A stretch of DNA of 64,000 bases from the NCBI GenBank assembly GCA_910577325.1, contig CAJTMR010000019.1:10333-74332 (forward strand), written 5' to 3'. Origin of the DNA: an uncultured Parabacteroides sp. Lineage in GTDB: Bacteria > Bacteroidota > Bacteroidia > Bacteroidales > Tannerellaceae. A model generated the notes under the pieces. It was not told the origin of the DNA and made no database searches. It saw only the letters and a program-made list of their open reading frames with translations. Positions 8,522-17,455 of the stretch are shown here, one piece after another (positions within the stretch are counted from its first letter, which is position 1; every line of letters starts with the position of its first letter). Both the position numbers and the translations under genes were made by a program.

Positions 8522-8529
8522 CAAAGATA
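8522..8529 (-). promoter_or_regulatory. -7 box of the pseudouridine synthase/dsbD promoter
   Basis: Reads TATCTTTG on the minus strand. No convincing -33 TTTG was seen at the usual distance. Confidence 0.4.
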
Positions 8530-8829
8530 CTGGCTTTTGGCCAATGCTGCAAGGAGATGCGGACAAATAAAATAAATAGGCAATTCCTGTTTTTTTGTAT
8601 TCGCCGGAAAAAGATCTTGTCGGTTTCGCCCCGGAAGTGTGTGAACTGCGGACGATGGAATGAATGCCTATTTGTTCCGTCTCCCGGTGGACGGGGCGTG
8701 AACTGCTTAAAGGGATGGCAAATCAGGATTATTGAAAAGATGTTCCCCCGAAGGATATTGTGCTGGAAATAAATTCGTATATTTGCTTCTCTGTCCACAG
8801 TCGGGCGGGGGAATAAAAACAAAACGGCT

Positions 8830-9759
8830 ATGAAAAGAAAAAAAGAAAGTGAGGAAATTATGAAAGATTTGATGGATAAATACATCCGTTTTGACTGGGC
8901 GAGCAAACGGCTGCTCCGCCAAAAAGCGAACTTCAGCGTGCTTGAAGGGTTCTTGACCGTATTGCTGAACGAAAAAGTCACTATCTTGGAGATATTGGAA
9001 AGCGAGGGGAACCAGCAGTTTGCGGAGGACAAGTTCAACTGGGTCGATATCAAGGCCAGAAACAGCAAAGACGAGATTATCATTGTCGAGATACAGAACA
9101 CCCGCGAACTGTACTATCTGGAACGTATCCTTTATGGCGTGGCGAAAGCTATCACGGAGCATATCGATTTAGGGAAAAGCTATGAGAAGGTGAAAAAAGT
9201 CTACTCAATCAGCATCCTTTATTTCGATATCGGGCATGGTGACGATTATCTCTATCATGGTCAGACTCACTTTATCGGTGTCCATACCGGTGACCTGTTA
9301 AAGATATCGACTAAAGAGAAAGAAGCGATCGTCTCAAAATCACCGGCTGAAATCTATCCTGAATATTTCCTGATTCGGGTTAATGAGTTCGACAAAGTTG
9401 CCGTCACCCCTTTGGAAGAATGGGTGAATTACCTCAAAAACGGAGTTATCGCCTCTGATACGAAAGTTCCCGGATTGGCCGAAGCACGTGAAAAATTGCG
9501 CTACTACAATATGACGAAGGAAGAACGTTATGCTTACGATGAGCATATCAATGCCATCATGATACAAAACGACGTTTTAAGTTCCGCAAAATTGGAAGGG
9601 CTGATCGAAGGTCGTGCAGAGGGTCGTGCAGAAGGTCGTGCAGAAGGAGAAAAGGAAAAGCAAAGAGAAATAGCCCGCAATCTGAAAAAGAACAAGGTCT
9701 CTTTGGAGATCATCGCCTTGTCCACCGGATTATCTATCGAAGAAATTTTAACTCTTTAG
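8830..9759 (+). CDS. Rpn/PD-(D/E)XK nuclease-family protein
   Basis: Encodes 309 residues. The N-terminal MDKYIRFDWASKRLLRQ and the core WVDIKARNSKDEIIIVEIQN match the Bacteroidales Rpn (recombination-promoting nuclease, PDDEXK_2) family. The Asp...Glu-x-Gln of the nuclease active site is visible. A tandem of three 12-bp repeats encodes GRAEGRAEGRAEG near residue 260, before a basic helical end with a possible HTH (SLEIIALSTGLSIEEIL). Rpn proteins are DNA nucleases that promote RecA-independent recombination, and may act in phage defence. It stands alone. An internal start at the second Met (MKDLMDKY) is equally possible. Confidence 0.75.
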   Translation: MKRKKESEEIMKDLMDKYIRFDWASKRLLRQKANFSVLEGFLTVLLNEKVTILEILESEGNQQFAEDKFNWVDIKARNSKDEIIIVEIQNTRELYYLERILYGVAKAITEHIDLGKSYEKVKKVYSISILYFDIGHGDDYLYHGQTHFIGVHTGDLLKISTKEKEAIVSKSPAEIYPEYFLIRVNEFDKVAVTPLEEWVNYLKNGVIASDTKVPGLAEAREKLRYYNMTKEERYAYDEHINAIMIQNDVLSSAKLEGLIEGRAEGRAEGRAEGEKEKQREIARNLKKNKVSLEIIALSTGLSIEEILTL

Positions 9760-9897
9760 TGTCTGGGGTAAGTCATGTCTCCTCTTGCCTGTATTGAGAT
9801 CGGAGTACGCTTGTGTATGCTAAGAGAATCATTTTCGGGCTGGTAGAATCCGTTTTGGAGGCTACCGGTATGGATGAGATTATTTTGCCGGCGGATG

Positions 9898-9927
9898 TTT
9901 GAACTCTAAAATAATATATTACTTTTG
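9898..9927 (+). promoter_or_regulatory. Promoter of the PUL 1 sigma factor gene
   Basis: TTTG (9898-9901), 18-bp spacer, TACTTTTG (9920-9927), 24 bp before the start codon. The 192 bp between genes hold only this promoter and a short coding-like scrap. Confidence 0.6.
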
Positions 9928-9951
9928 CTAAAAAGAGTAAATTAAACTGGT

Positions 9952-10494
9952 ATGTTATGCCTTAAAAGTGATTTTGAGAAGCTATATAAGCTGTATTATC
10001 CGAAGATGTTCGCTTTCGCCAAAAACTATGTCCCGGCAAACGAAGATGCGGAGAATATCGTGCAAGATGTGTTTCTCACACTTTGGGAAAGAAAGGAGGA
10101 GATCGAGATCTCTTTTACGCTTACGACTTATTTGTTTACATTGGTGAAAAACCGCTGCTTGAACTTCCTGCGCCACAAGCTGATCGAAGAAGAGTATAAC
10201 AGCCAGATGAAAAAAGAACTGGGATTCAAACTGTATGCATTGGAAGTGTTCGACTATTCCTACCAGTCGGAAGAGGAGTTGCAGGAGATTATCCGGCGTG
10301 CGCTTGACGCCTTGCCGGAACGTTGCCGCGAAGTCTTTATCAAAAGCCGCATTGAAGGGCTCAAATACAAGGAAATATCGGACGAACTCGGAATCTCCGT
10401 GAATACGGTGGAGAACCAAATAGTCACAGCTCTCAGAAAGTTACGTGTGGCACTGAAAGACTATTTACCGTTATTGTTGTTCCTGGTTAATTAA
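9952..10494 (+). CDS. FecI-like ECF sigma factor (PUL 1)
   Basis: Encodes 180 residues. Region 2: DFEKLYKLYYPKMFAFAKNY with ENIVQDVFLTLWE. Region 4: LPERCREVFIKSRIEGLKYKEI with HTH ELGISVNTVENQIVTALRKL. This is the Bacteroides sigma-70 subfamily paired with FecR anti-sigma factors at PULs. When the outer-membrane SusC binds ligand, FecR should release this sigma factor to transcribe the susC operon. fecR follows 59 bp downstream, consistent with a regulatory bicistron. Confidence 0.9.
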   Translation: MLCLKSDFEKLYKLYYPKMFAFAKNYVPANEDAENIVQDVFLTLWERKEEIEISFTLTTYLFTLVKNRCLNFLRHKLIEEEYNSQMKKELGFKLYALEVFDYSYQSEEELQEIIRRALDALPERCREVFIKSRIEGLKYKEISDELGISVNTVENQIVTALRKLRVALKDYLPLLLFLVN

Positions 10495-10553
10495 TGTTTA
10501 TTTTGGATTGAGGCATAGTGGTACGTTCCACGACGAGGGTTTAACCTAATATA

Positions 10554-11534
10554 ATGACAAAAGAAAGTATGTACGATCTGTTATCAAAATATTTGGCAGG
10601 AGACATTTCAGCAGAAGAAAGACGAATATTTTTTCAGCAATTGGAAGAAAATGAAGAGTTCAGGAAAGAGGCGGCCGGGATACAAAATCTGTCTGCACTC
10701 GTTTCTATGGCGAGTGAGGATGGAGTGGCTTCGGATCTGCAATATCGTTCGTTCATCGGTATGCGGAAGAGACGCGCGTTGCTGTTCAGCATGCGTAAAG
10801 TGGCGGGGTATGCCGCGATCGTGCTCTTTTCCGTCCTGTCGACTTATCTGCTGATGAATTATGCGGGAAATAAAGAGGAAGAGTTTGTCCGCTATCAGGA
10901 GTTTTCGACTCCGGCCGGTCAGCGTGCCAAAGTCTTGCTTGCCGATGGCACGGAAGTCTGGTTGAATGCCAACTCCACCTTGCGTTATCCCGAACGTTTC
11001 GATCCGAAAAGGAGGGAGGTCGAATTGCATGGCGAAGCCTTTTTCGAAGTGGAAAAAGCAGCAGGGAATCTTTTCGTGGTCAAGACAAACAAAATGGACA
11101 TTCAGGTCACCGGGACGAAGTTCAATGTGAATGCTTACGATACGGAAGAGTATTTCGTCGCTTCACTGGTTGAAGGGGCTGTCTCCGTCTCCTGTGTGCA
11201 TAACAGGAATAGCAGCTATGCTTTGCAACCCCGGCAGCAGATTGTGGTCTCGGACCATTCTTCCAAAGTCTCCTCATTCGAGAATACGGATTTTATGGCA
11301 TGGAAGGATGGTATCTTTATCTTTGACGATATGTTGCTGACAGATATCATCAAGAAGCTGGAACTCTACTATGATGTGTCGATCATCGTGAAAAACACGA
11401 AACTCGGAAACTTCCGCTATACCGGTAAATTCAGGCAACGGGATGGAGTGGAAAGCGTTTTGCGGAAACTCCAGATCGTATATCCGTTCAAGTATATGAA
11501 GGATGATGACAAGAATCAGATCGTTTTACGATAG
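10554..11534 (+). CDS. FecR-family anti-sigma factor (PUL 1)
   Basis: Encodes 326 residues. N-terminal cytoplasmic sigma-binding part (about 1-80), one transmembrane helix (VAGYAAIVLFSVLSTYLLM, about 82-102), then the periplasmic FecR domain beginning FSTPAGQRAKVLLADGTEV and a C-terminal DUF4974-type domain (LLTDIIKKLELYY...GKFRQRDG). It relays the signal from the STN domain of the SusC receptor encoded next to the sigma factor upstream. The arrangement sigma-fecR-susC(STN)-susD is the classical trans-envelope PUL control unit. Confidence 0.92.
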   Translation: MTKESMYDLLSKYLAGDISAEERRIFFQQLEENEEFRKEAAGIQNLSALVSMASEDGVASDLQYRSFIGMRKRRALLFSMRKVAGYAAIVLFSVLSTYLLMNYAGNKEEEFVRYQEFSTPAGQRAKVLLADGTEVWLNANSTLRYPERFDPKRREVELHGEAFFEVEKAAGNLFVVKTNKMDIQVTGTKFNVNAYDTEEYFVASLVEGAVSVSCVHNRNSSYALQPRQQIVVSDHSSKVSSFENTDFMAWKDGIFIFDDMLLTDIIKKLELYYDVSIIVKNTKLGNFRYTGKFRQRDGVESVLRKLQIVYPFKYMKDDDKNQIVLR

Positions 11535-11645
11535 ATGAGTAAAACATGAACTCTGAAATTATGACCTGCGCTTTATTACATTTAAAGAACGTTAAATAGA
11601 AAGAGCTTTGTAGTGGTATTCCTGCCGTGAAGGGTTAAACTATAC

Positions 11646-11681
11646 AAATACCGGAAAAACACGATAAATACCGGAAAAACA
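11646..11681 (+). repeat. Two direct 16-bp repeats upstream of susC 1
   Basis: AAATACCGGAAAAACA occurs at 11646-11661 and 11666-11681, a 20-bp period. No TAnnTTTG promoter is nearby, which agrees with ECF-sigma transcription. The repeats could be part of the ECF promoter or an operator. Confidence 0.55.
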
Positions 11682-11737
11682 TGTCTAACTAAGAAGATGA
11701 TGCCTATGATTTGAATGAAAGAAGTTTTATATATAAA

Positions 11738-11767
11738 AACCGATCGGTGCGGGAACACCGATCGGTT
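11738..11767 (+). promoter_or_regulatory. Perfect hairpin in the susC 1 leader
   Basis: AACCGATCGGTG (11738-11749) and CACCGATCGGTT (11756-11767) pair perfectly around a 6-base loop, 55 nt before susC. No T run follows, so it looks like a leader RNA structure and not a terminator. The 288 bp between fecR and susC otherwise hold only the direct repeats. Confidence 0.5.
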
Positions 11768-11822
11768 GTAAATCTAACACTCTTAGTCATAAAAAAGTAT
11801 TAAATATGTAATTTACAAAAGT

Positions 11823-14800
11823 ATGAAAAAAAATACTTTACCAGTACATTTATTCTGTAAACAGAAGCACATTCTGAAATTTTTTAATGTTATGAAATTA
11901 TCAACATTAGGATTGTTTGCTTGTGCGTTTGCTGCCTATGCGGTAGATGCGGACGCCCAGGCGGCTAAAATCAACGTTTCGAATTCCCGTATGACAATCG
12001 GAAACTTTATTGAGCAAGTGGAAGAAGAGACGGGGTATATGTTTGTGTACAACAAGCGAGAAGTAGATCTGAACAGGACGGTTTCATTGGAAGCCGGGAA
12101 TAGTTCCGTTGCTGATTGCTTGAATCGTATATTTGAAAATTCCGGTATTACGTATGTTTTTGAAGACGACTATATTGTATTGACAAAGCGTACTAAAGAC
12201 ACAAAAGCCACTCTGATTGTGCAGCAGTCAGGAAAGACGATCAAAGGTGTAATTACGGACGAAGCGGGTCTTTCGGTAGTCGGAGCCAATGTTATCGTGA
12301 AAGGTACGACGATCGGTACGGTGACAGATGCAGACGGGAACTTCTCCATCGAAGTCCCTTCTGATGATGCCGTGCTCGTCATTTCCTATATCGGCTACAT
12401 GGAGCAGGAAATTCCGGTAAAGAGACAAAAAAACTGGTCAATTGTTTTGAAAGAAGATTCACAGAGTTTGGACGAGGTGGTCGTTGTCGGATATGGCACT
12501 CAGAAAAAAATTGATTTGACAGGTGCAGTCACATCTGTGAAAATGGATGATGTAATTGGAAACCGTCCGATTGGCTCTGCTGTGCAGGCTCTTGAAAGTA
12601 CAGTCCCCGGATTGCAAATATCTCGAAACAATGGAAAACCGGGTGTTTCAATGAATATGAATATTCGAGGCGTGACCAGTACGAATAACAGCGATGCCGC
12701 CCCACTCGTTTTGGTGGATAATGTGCCGATGGATATCAATATGATTGATCCAAGTGACATTGAAAGTGTATCTGTGTTGAAAGATGCCGCCTCTGCTGCG
12801 ATTTATGGTGCACGTGCTGCGTTTGGTATCATCTTGATAACAACGAAACAAGGGAAAAGAGAAACTCCTGTTTCTTTCAATTATTCGAATAATTTTGCAT
12901 TTTCAAATCCGATGTCATTACCTAATAAGGTAAACCCGAGACAGACGGTACAGGTATATAAGGATTTAGGCTTGACTTCGCATTTTGGCGGACAGAATAT
13001 CGAACTTTGGAAACAGTATTTGGATGAATATGCACAAGGAATGTATCATGAAGGCTATGTTGTGAATGATGGTGTGAGGTATAGTTTGCAACCGACAGAT
13101 GCCTATGAGGATATGATGGACCGTTTCGGATTTCAGCAACAACACAATTTGTCAATGCAGGGTGGTACAAAAAATGCTAATTATCGTTTGGCTTTCGGTA
13201 TGGTTGATGAAGATGGCGTTTTGTATGGTGGTAATGACACTTATCGTCGGTATAATGTCTCCAGTTTTATCAATATGGACGTGACGAAATGGTTAAGTGG
13301 ACAGTTGGATTTCCGTTATTCGGATTCGAATACTTTAACCGCGAAAGGAAATCGTGAAGGAGGAGCCAATATTTGGCAAGTTGCACATCAGGCTCAGCCG
13401 ATGGCTCCATTGGGATATGGTTATCCGGTTAATGATGAAACGCAAGGCCTGTTGCCGTATTTTTCTCCCCGTAATATGTTATCGTTGGACAGCCCTTCAA
13501 AAGATCGTAAATCTGATACACGTGTTTTAGGAAGGTTTATATTGAGACCTGTTGATAATCTGTCTGTTACGGGAGAATATAGTTTCTATCGCCAATGGGG
13601 AACCAATTCTTATGCTCCTAAGATTTATCAAGGTTTGTTACAGACTTCAAATAATAAGGTCCCAAGTCGTACAAAGAACTTTTATGAAACCAAAGAATGG
13701 TTTTCAACAACGAATGCCATAAATGTATATGCGACTTATGAACTGAATTTCTTGCAAGATCATAATGTTAAGGCAATGGCCGGATTTAATCAGGAATCCT
13801 ATCATTATGAAGAAAGATATTCAAAAAGGGAAGATTTAATAGATCAGGATCTCCCTTCTTTATCTACAGGAAGCGGAGTACAGACAACGAAAGACGCATT
13901 TAGTGAATATGCTTTGCGAAGTGGATTTTTCCGTTTGAATTATGATTATAAAAATCGTTACTTGTTGACATTTAATGGCCGTTATGATGGTTCTTCCCGT
14001 TTTGGAAAAGATAATCGTTTTGGTTTCTTTCCTTCGTTTTCTGCCGGATGGCGTGTTTCGGAAGAATCATTTATGGAATCGGTAAAAGAAATTGTATCGA
14101 ATTTGAAACCTCGTATATCTTGGGGTAGTATCGGTAATCAAAATGTTTCCAATTATGGATATATGTCTGCGATGGACATAGATAAAAACCATGACATAAA
14201 ATGGATATTGCCGGGAGAATCCGATTATGTTTTGACGGTGAAAAAACCGGGACTTGTTTCTTCCTATTATACATGGGAAACGGTTGAGACTTTAAATGTC
14301 GGAGTTGATATGGGATTGTTAAACAATCAGTTGCAAATGAATTTTGACTGGTATCAACGTGATACGAAAAACATGTTGGCTCCTTATAGAACCGCTCCGT
14401 CAGTATTAGGAGCCGGTTATCCTAATACAAACTCGGCAAGTTTACGTACAAATGGTTGGGAGTTGACAGTTAATTGGAATGGAAAGATCGGGCAAGATAT
14501 CCGTTATAATTTAGGTTTGAATTTATATGATAGCCGCTCTAAAATTACCCGTTATGAAAATTCACAAGGTATTTTGGAGGATGATGGAAAATTGGTTTTG
14601 CGTGAGGGCATGGAATATGGTGAGATTTGGGGATATACCACTGATCGTTTCTATACGGAAGCTGATTTTGACGAAAATGGAAAATTGAAAGATGGCATAC
14701 CTTACGTAGAGGGAGTGACAAAACCCAATCCGGGTGACATCCTATATGTGGATTATGATGGTAACGGTATTATAAATGGTGGAAAGAACACGGAAGATGA

Positions 14801-15362
14801 ACCTGGCGACAAACGAGTCATAGGTAACAACACGCCACGTTATCAATATAACATCAATGGCGGGATCAGTTGGAAAAATTTTGATCTTAGTTTTATTTTG
14901 ACCGGTGTTGGGAAGCGAGATTTGTGGATGCCGGGATATTGGTGTGCTTCGGGGACGTTTACTGAAGCGGTGTACGATTATCAGATGGATTATTGGACAG
15001 AGGAAAATACAAATTCGTATTGGCCCAGACTATATAGTGCGGGAGGTAATAACTCCGCGAATAATCGCATACAAACGAAATATTTGCGTGATGGGTCTTA
15101 TCTGCGTTTGAAGAATATCACGTTGGGTTATAATTTGCCGAAACAGCTTTGCTCGAAATTGTATATCGGCAATTTGCGCTTTTTTATCAGCGGAGAGAAC
15201 TTATATACATGGCATCATTTGCCGGAAGGATATAATCCGGATTCGTTTGTCGCTATTCCGGGAGACTTGAAAGTGACTTCCGGAATACAAGGAGATGGTG
15301 CAACAAACTGGTCTTATCCATTGATGCGTCAATTTTCGTTTGGCATAAATTTAATATTTTAA
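11823..15362 (+). CDS. SusC/RagA TonB-dependent transporter with STN signalling domain (PUL 1)
   Basis: Encodes 1179 residues. Order: signal sequence (LGLFACAFAAYAVDADAQ), STN domain (about 50-120, MTIGNFIEQVEEETGYMFVYN), carboxypeptidase-regulatory-like beta domain (about 140-220, ending VISYIGYMEQEI), TonB box region DEVVVVGYGTQKK, plug domain (LVLVDNVPMD, ASAAIYGARAAFG) and a 22-strand barrel with a terminal aromatic residue (INLIF). It imports oligosaccharides across the outer membrane using TonB energy. The STN domain contacts FecR, explaining the upstream pair. susD follows 12 bp later. The substrate is probably a glycan with alpha-GlcNAc, judging by the GH89 gene. Confidence 0.95.
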   Translation: MKKNTLPVHLFCKQKHILKFFNVMKLSTLGLFACAFAAYAVDADAQAAKINVSNSRMTIGNFIEQVEEETGYMFVYNKREVDLNRTVSLEAGNSSVADCLNRIFENSGITYVFEDDYIVLTKRTKDTKATLIVQQSGKTIKGVITDEAGLSVVGANVIVKGTTIGTVTDADGNFSIEVPSDDAVLVISYIGYMEQEIPVKRQKNWSIVLKEDSQSLDEVVVVGYGTQKKIDLTGAVTSVKMDDVIGNRPIGSAVQALESTVPGLQISRNNGKPGVSMNMNIRGVTSTNNSDAAPLVLVDNVPMDINMIDPSDIESVSVLKDAASAAIYGARAAFGIILITTKQGKRETPVSFNYSNNFAFSNPMSLPNKVNPRQTVQVYKDLGLTSHFGGQNIELWKQYLDEYAQGMYHEGYVVNDGVRYSLQPTDAYEDMMDRFGFQQQHNLSMQGGTKNANYRLAFGMVDEDGVLYGGNDTYRRYNVSSFINMDVTKWLSGQLDFRYSDSNTLTAKGNREGGANIWQVAHQAQPMAPLGYGYPVNDETQGLLPYFSPRNMLSLDSPSKDRKSDTRVLGRFILRPVDNLSVTGEYSFYRQWGTNSYAPKIYQGLLQTSNNKVPSRTKNFYETKEWFSTTNAINVYATYELNFLQDHNVKAMAGFNQESYHYEERYSKREDLIDQDLPSLSTGSGVQTTKDAFSEYALRSGFFRLNYDYKNRYLLTFNGRYDGSSRFGKDNRFGFFPSFSAGWRVSEESFMESVKEIVSNLKPRISWGSIGNQNVSNYGYMSAMDIDKNHDIKWILPGESDYVLTVKKPGLVSSYYTWETVETLNVGVDMGLLNNQLQMNFDWYQRDTKNMLAPYRTAPSVLGAGYPNTNSASLRTNGWELTVNWNGKIGQDIRYNLGLNLYDSRSKITRYENSQGILEDDGKLVLREGMEYGEIWGYTTDRFYTEADFDENGKLKDGIPYVEGVTKPNPGDILYVDYDGNGIINGGKNTEDEPGDKRVIGNNTPRYQYNINGGISWKNFDLSFILTGVGKRDLWMPGYWCASGTFTEAVYDYQMDYWTEENTNSYWPRLYSAGGNNSANNRIQTKYLRDGSYLRLKNITLGYNLPKQLCSKLYIGNLRFFISGENLYTWHHLPEGYNPDSFVAIPGDLKVTSGIQGDGATNWSYPLMRQFSFGINLIF

Positions 15363-15374
15363 AAGAATAACAAG

Positions 15375-17300
15375 ATGAATATGAAAAAGTATATATTGTT
15401 CTTGCTAATGGGATGTTTGTCCTGTAATGATAGTTTTTTGGATAGAAAACCTCTTGATCAGCCTATAGAGAAAACTTTTTTCAAATCGTATGAAAATTGC
15501 CGGACGTATGCTTGGCAGTTCTATGCTTGGTTCCCTGGTTATAATAAAGATAAAAATGAATTGTATGACATCTATACGGATAACGGTTTTCATGGAGCCA
15601 ATAACAATGAGAATAAATATGGTTGGGACAAAGTGACAAAAGGCAGTTATACCTCAACCGGTTCAAATGGTTGGAAGTATGAAAATATACGCACGATTCA
15701 GTATATGTTGGATAATATCGACGATTCCAAAATGACGGAAACGGAGAAAAACCATTGGAAAGGTGTTTGCTATTTTTTCAAGGCAAATGAATATTTTTCT
15801 TTCTTGTCGCGTTTTGGAAAAGCGATATGGGTCGATAAGGTGCTGACGGATGCGGATGAGGATATTTTGTATGGACCGACGATTTCACGGGTGGAACTGG
15901 CTGGTAAAATATTGGAGATGCTTGAGTTTGCCCGTGACAATGTGAAAAAAGACGGAGATGGGAAAAATACGGTTACACCGGATGTTGTGAACGCATTGAT
16001 TTCACGTTTTGGATTGTTTGAAGGAACGTGGGAAAAGTATCATAATGTAGAAGGCGGAGATCCTGTAAAATATTTGCAAGCAAGTTTTGATGCTTCTTCT
16101 GCTTTGGTTACTAAATACCCTATGATTCATTCTAATTATAATGAACTTTTCAATTCGTATGATTTGTCTGGAGTACAGGGAGTTTTGTTGTATAAAATTT
16201 ATATTCCGACAAAAGGGCATGATCTTATGCGGGTGATGCGTTCTTCAGAGTCTTGGCAAGAGGCTTCTTCGGATATGGTACAATCTTATCTTTGCAGAGA
16301 TGGAAAGCCGATTTGGACAAGTTCGGAATATGAAGGGAATCGACAAACCGGAAATGATATTATGAATGTAGAGTTCAGAAATAGGGATCATCGGTTATAT
16401 TATTCTATTTGTCCGCCCTTTAGGGTAAATACGGAAATTAGTACGAAAAAATGGAATGCAGGTAAAGATGTGGAAGAATTTTGTGAACGGACAGAGAATG
16501 CTATTGATGGTGAGTATATTGACTTAATGAAAGAGATAACATCAGGTTCTTCGATTCAGAAATTTTTACCTGTTATTCAATGGAATGATGAAATTGTACG
16601 TGAAATTCCTCATTTCAGAGGCCGCTATCAAATGGGGCAGGGATATAACACATCGAATGGAGGATATTATATATGGAAATATTATACGCCTGATAATCAG
16701 CAGGTATATAGTGATACGGATGCTCCTGTTTTCCGAATGGGAGAAGTGTTGGTAAATCATGCAGAAGCCGCTTGGGAATTGGGGCGTTTTGATCAGAGCG
16801 TAGCTGATGAAACCATTAATAAATTGAGAGAAAGAGCTCATATTGCGTCGATGAAAGTGGCTGGAATCACTTCGGATTTTGATCCTAAACGGGATAAGGG
16901 TGGATATGTTTGTAGCGGTGATCCTGTTTCTGGTCCAAATGATTATGAAGTGGATCCTGTTTTGTGGGAAATCCGTCGTGAACGTCGTGTAGAACTGTAT
17001 GCTGAAGGTTTCCGGTTTGATGATTTGCGCCGTTGGGCCAAAGGTCATTATATCAGTAAAACGCAATACGGTGTTTATGTCAAAAAAGCTGATTACGAAA
17101 ACGAACGTTATGTAGGTGATCCGGATGTCAACAATTTTAATTTAAAGATTGTTGATGACGGAAAAGGTGGCGGACGTGTTTGTCTGTTCGGTGCTCCCAC
17201 TCCAGGATGGCTGAATAAGTATTATTTATATCCTGTTCCAATCAATGATTTGGTTTTGAATACGAACTTGGTGCAATCTCCAGGGTACGAAGTTGACTAA
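15375..17300 (+). CDS. SusD/RagB family outer-membrane lipoprotein (PUL 1)
   Basis: Encodes 641 residues with a lipoprotein signal ending CLSC, then NDSFLDRKPLDQP. The N-terminal region and C-terminal WEIRRERRVELYAEGFRFDDLRRWAKG are SusD hallmarks. It caps its SusC partner at the cell surface and delivers glycans. At 641 residues it is longer than typical SusD proteins (about 500-600). It is co-transcribed with susC (12-bp gap). A MITE-like inverted repeat separates it from the GH89 gene. Confidence 0.94.
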   Translation: MNMKKYILFLLMGCLSCNDSFLDRKPLDQPIEKTFFKSYENCRTYAWQFYAWFPGYNKDKNELYDIYTDNGFHGANNNENKYGWDKVTKGSYTSTGSNGWKYENIRTIQYMLDNIDDSKMTETEKNHWKGVCYFFKANEYFSFLSRFGKAIWVDKVLTDADEDILYGPTISRVELAGKILEMLEFARDNVKKDGDGKNTVTPDVVNALISRFGLFEGTWEKYHNVEGGDPVKYLQASFDASSALVTKYPMIHSNYNELFNSYDLSGVQGVLLYKIYIPTKGHDLMRVMRSSESWQEASSDMVQSYLCRDGKPIWTSSEYEGNRQTGNDIMNVEFRNRDHRLYYSICPPFRVNTEISTKKWNAGKDVEEFCERTENAIDGEYIDLMKEITSGSSIQKFLPVIQWNDEIVREIPHFRGRYQMGQGYNTSNGGYYIWKYYTPDNQQVYSDTDAPVFRMGEVLVNHAEAAWELGRFDQSVADETINKLRERAHIASMKVAGITSDFDPKRDKGGYVCSGDPVSGPNDYEVDPVLWEIRRERRVELYAEGFRFDDLRRWAKGHYISKTQYGVYVKKADYENERYVGDPDVNNFNLKIVDDGKGGGRVCLFGAPTPGWLNKYYLYPVPINDLVLNTNLVQSPGYEVD

Positions 17301-17314
17301 AAAGCATATTAATT

Positions 17315-17443
17315 AAGGTTGTGTCAGAGTGAGTGATCATTATAGCGGATTTGGCCTGTCATTTCTTGCTAAAATATTACAGGGCGTGTAGAAAATGCCG
17401 GAGTAAATTCAATATGGTGGAATGTTGATTTTGACACAACCTT
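17315..17443. mobile_element. MITE-like element inside PUL 1
   Basis: AAGGTTGTGTCA (17315-17326) is the exact reverse complement of TGACACAACCTT (17432-17443). The 129-bp unit sits between susD and the GH89 gene and has no reading frame of note. No convincing target duplication was found. The ends resemble those of IS elements, but the family could not be named. Confidence 0.5.
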
Positions 17444-17455
17444 TATAATGAAAAC

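Noticed and set aside
9800..9901. Coding-like scrap ending VLEATGMDEIILPADV before the PUL 1 sigma gene
   Set aside because: Only about 35 codons after an upstream stop, with no start; may be a gene remnant but I cannot name it.
11535..11822. An invertible switch upstream of susC 1 as well
   Set aside because: No TAGTTCT-NNN-AGAACT site is present; this locus has a sigma/FecR pair instead.
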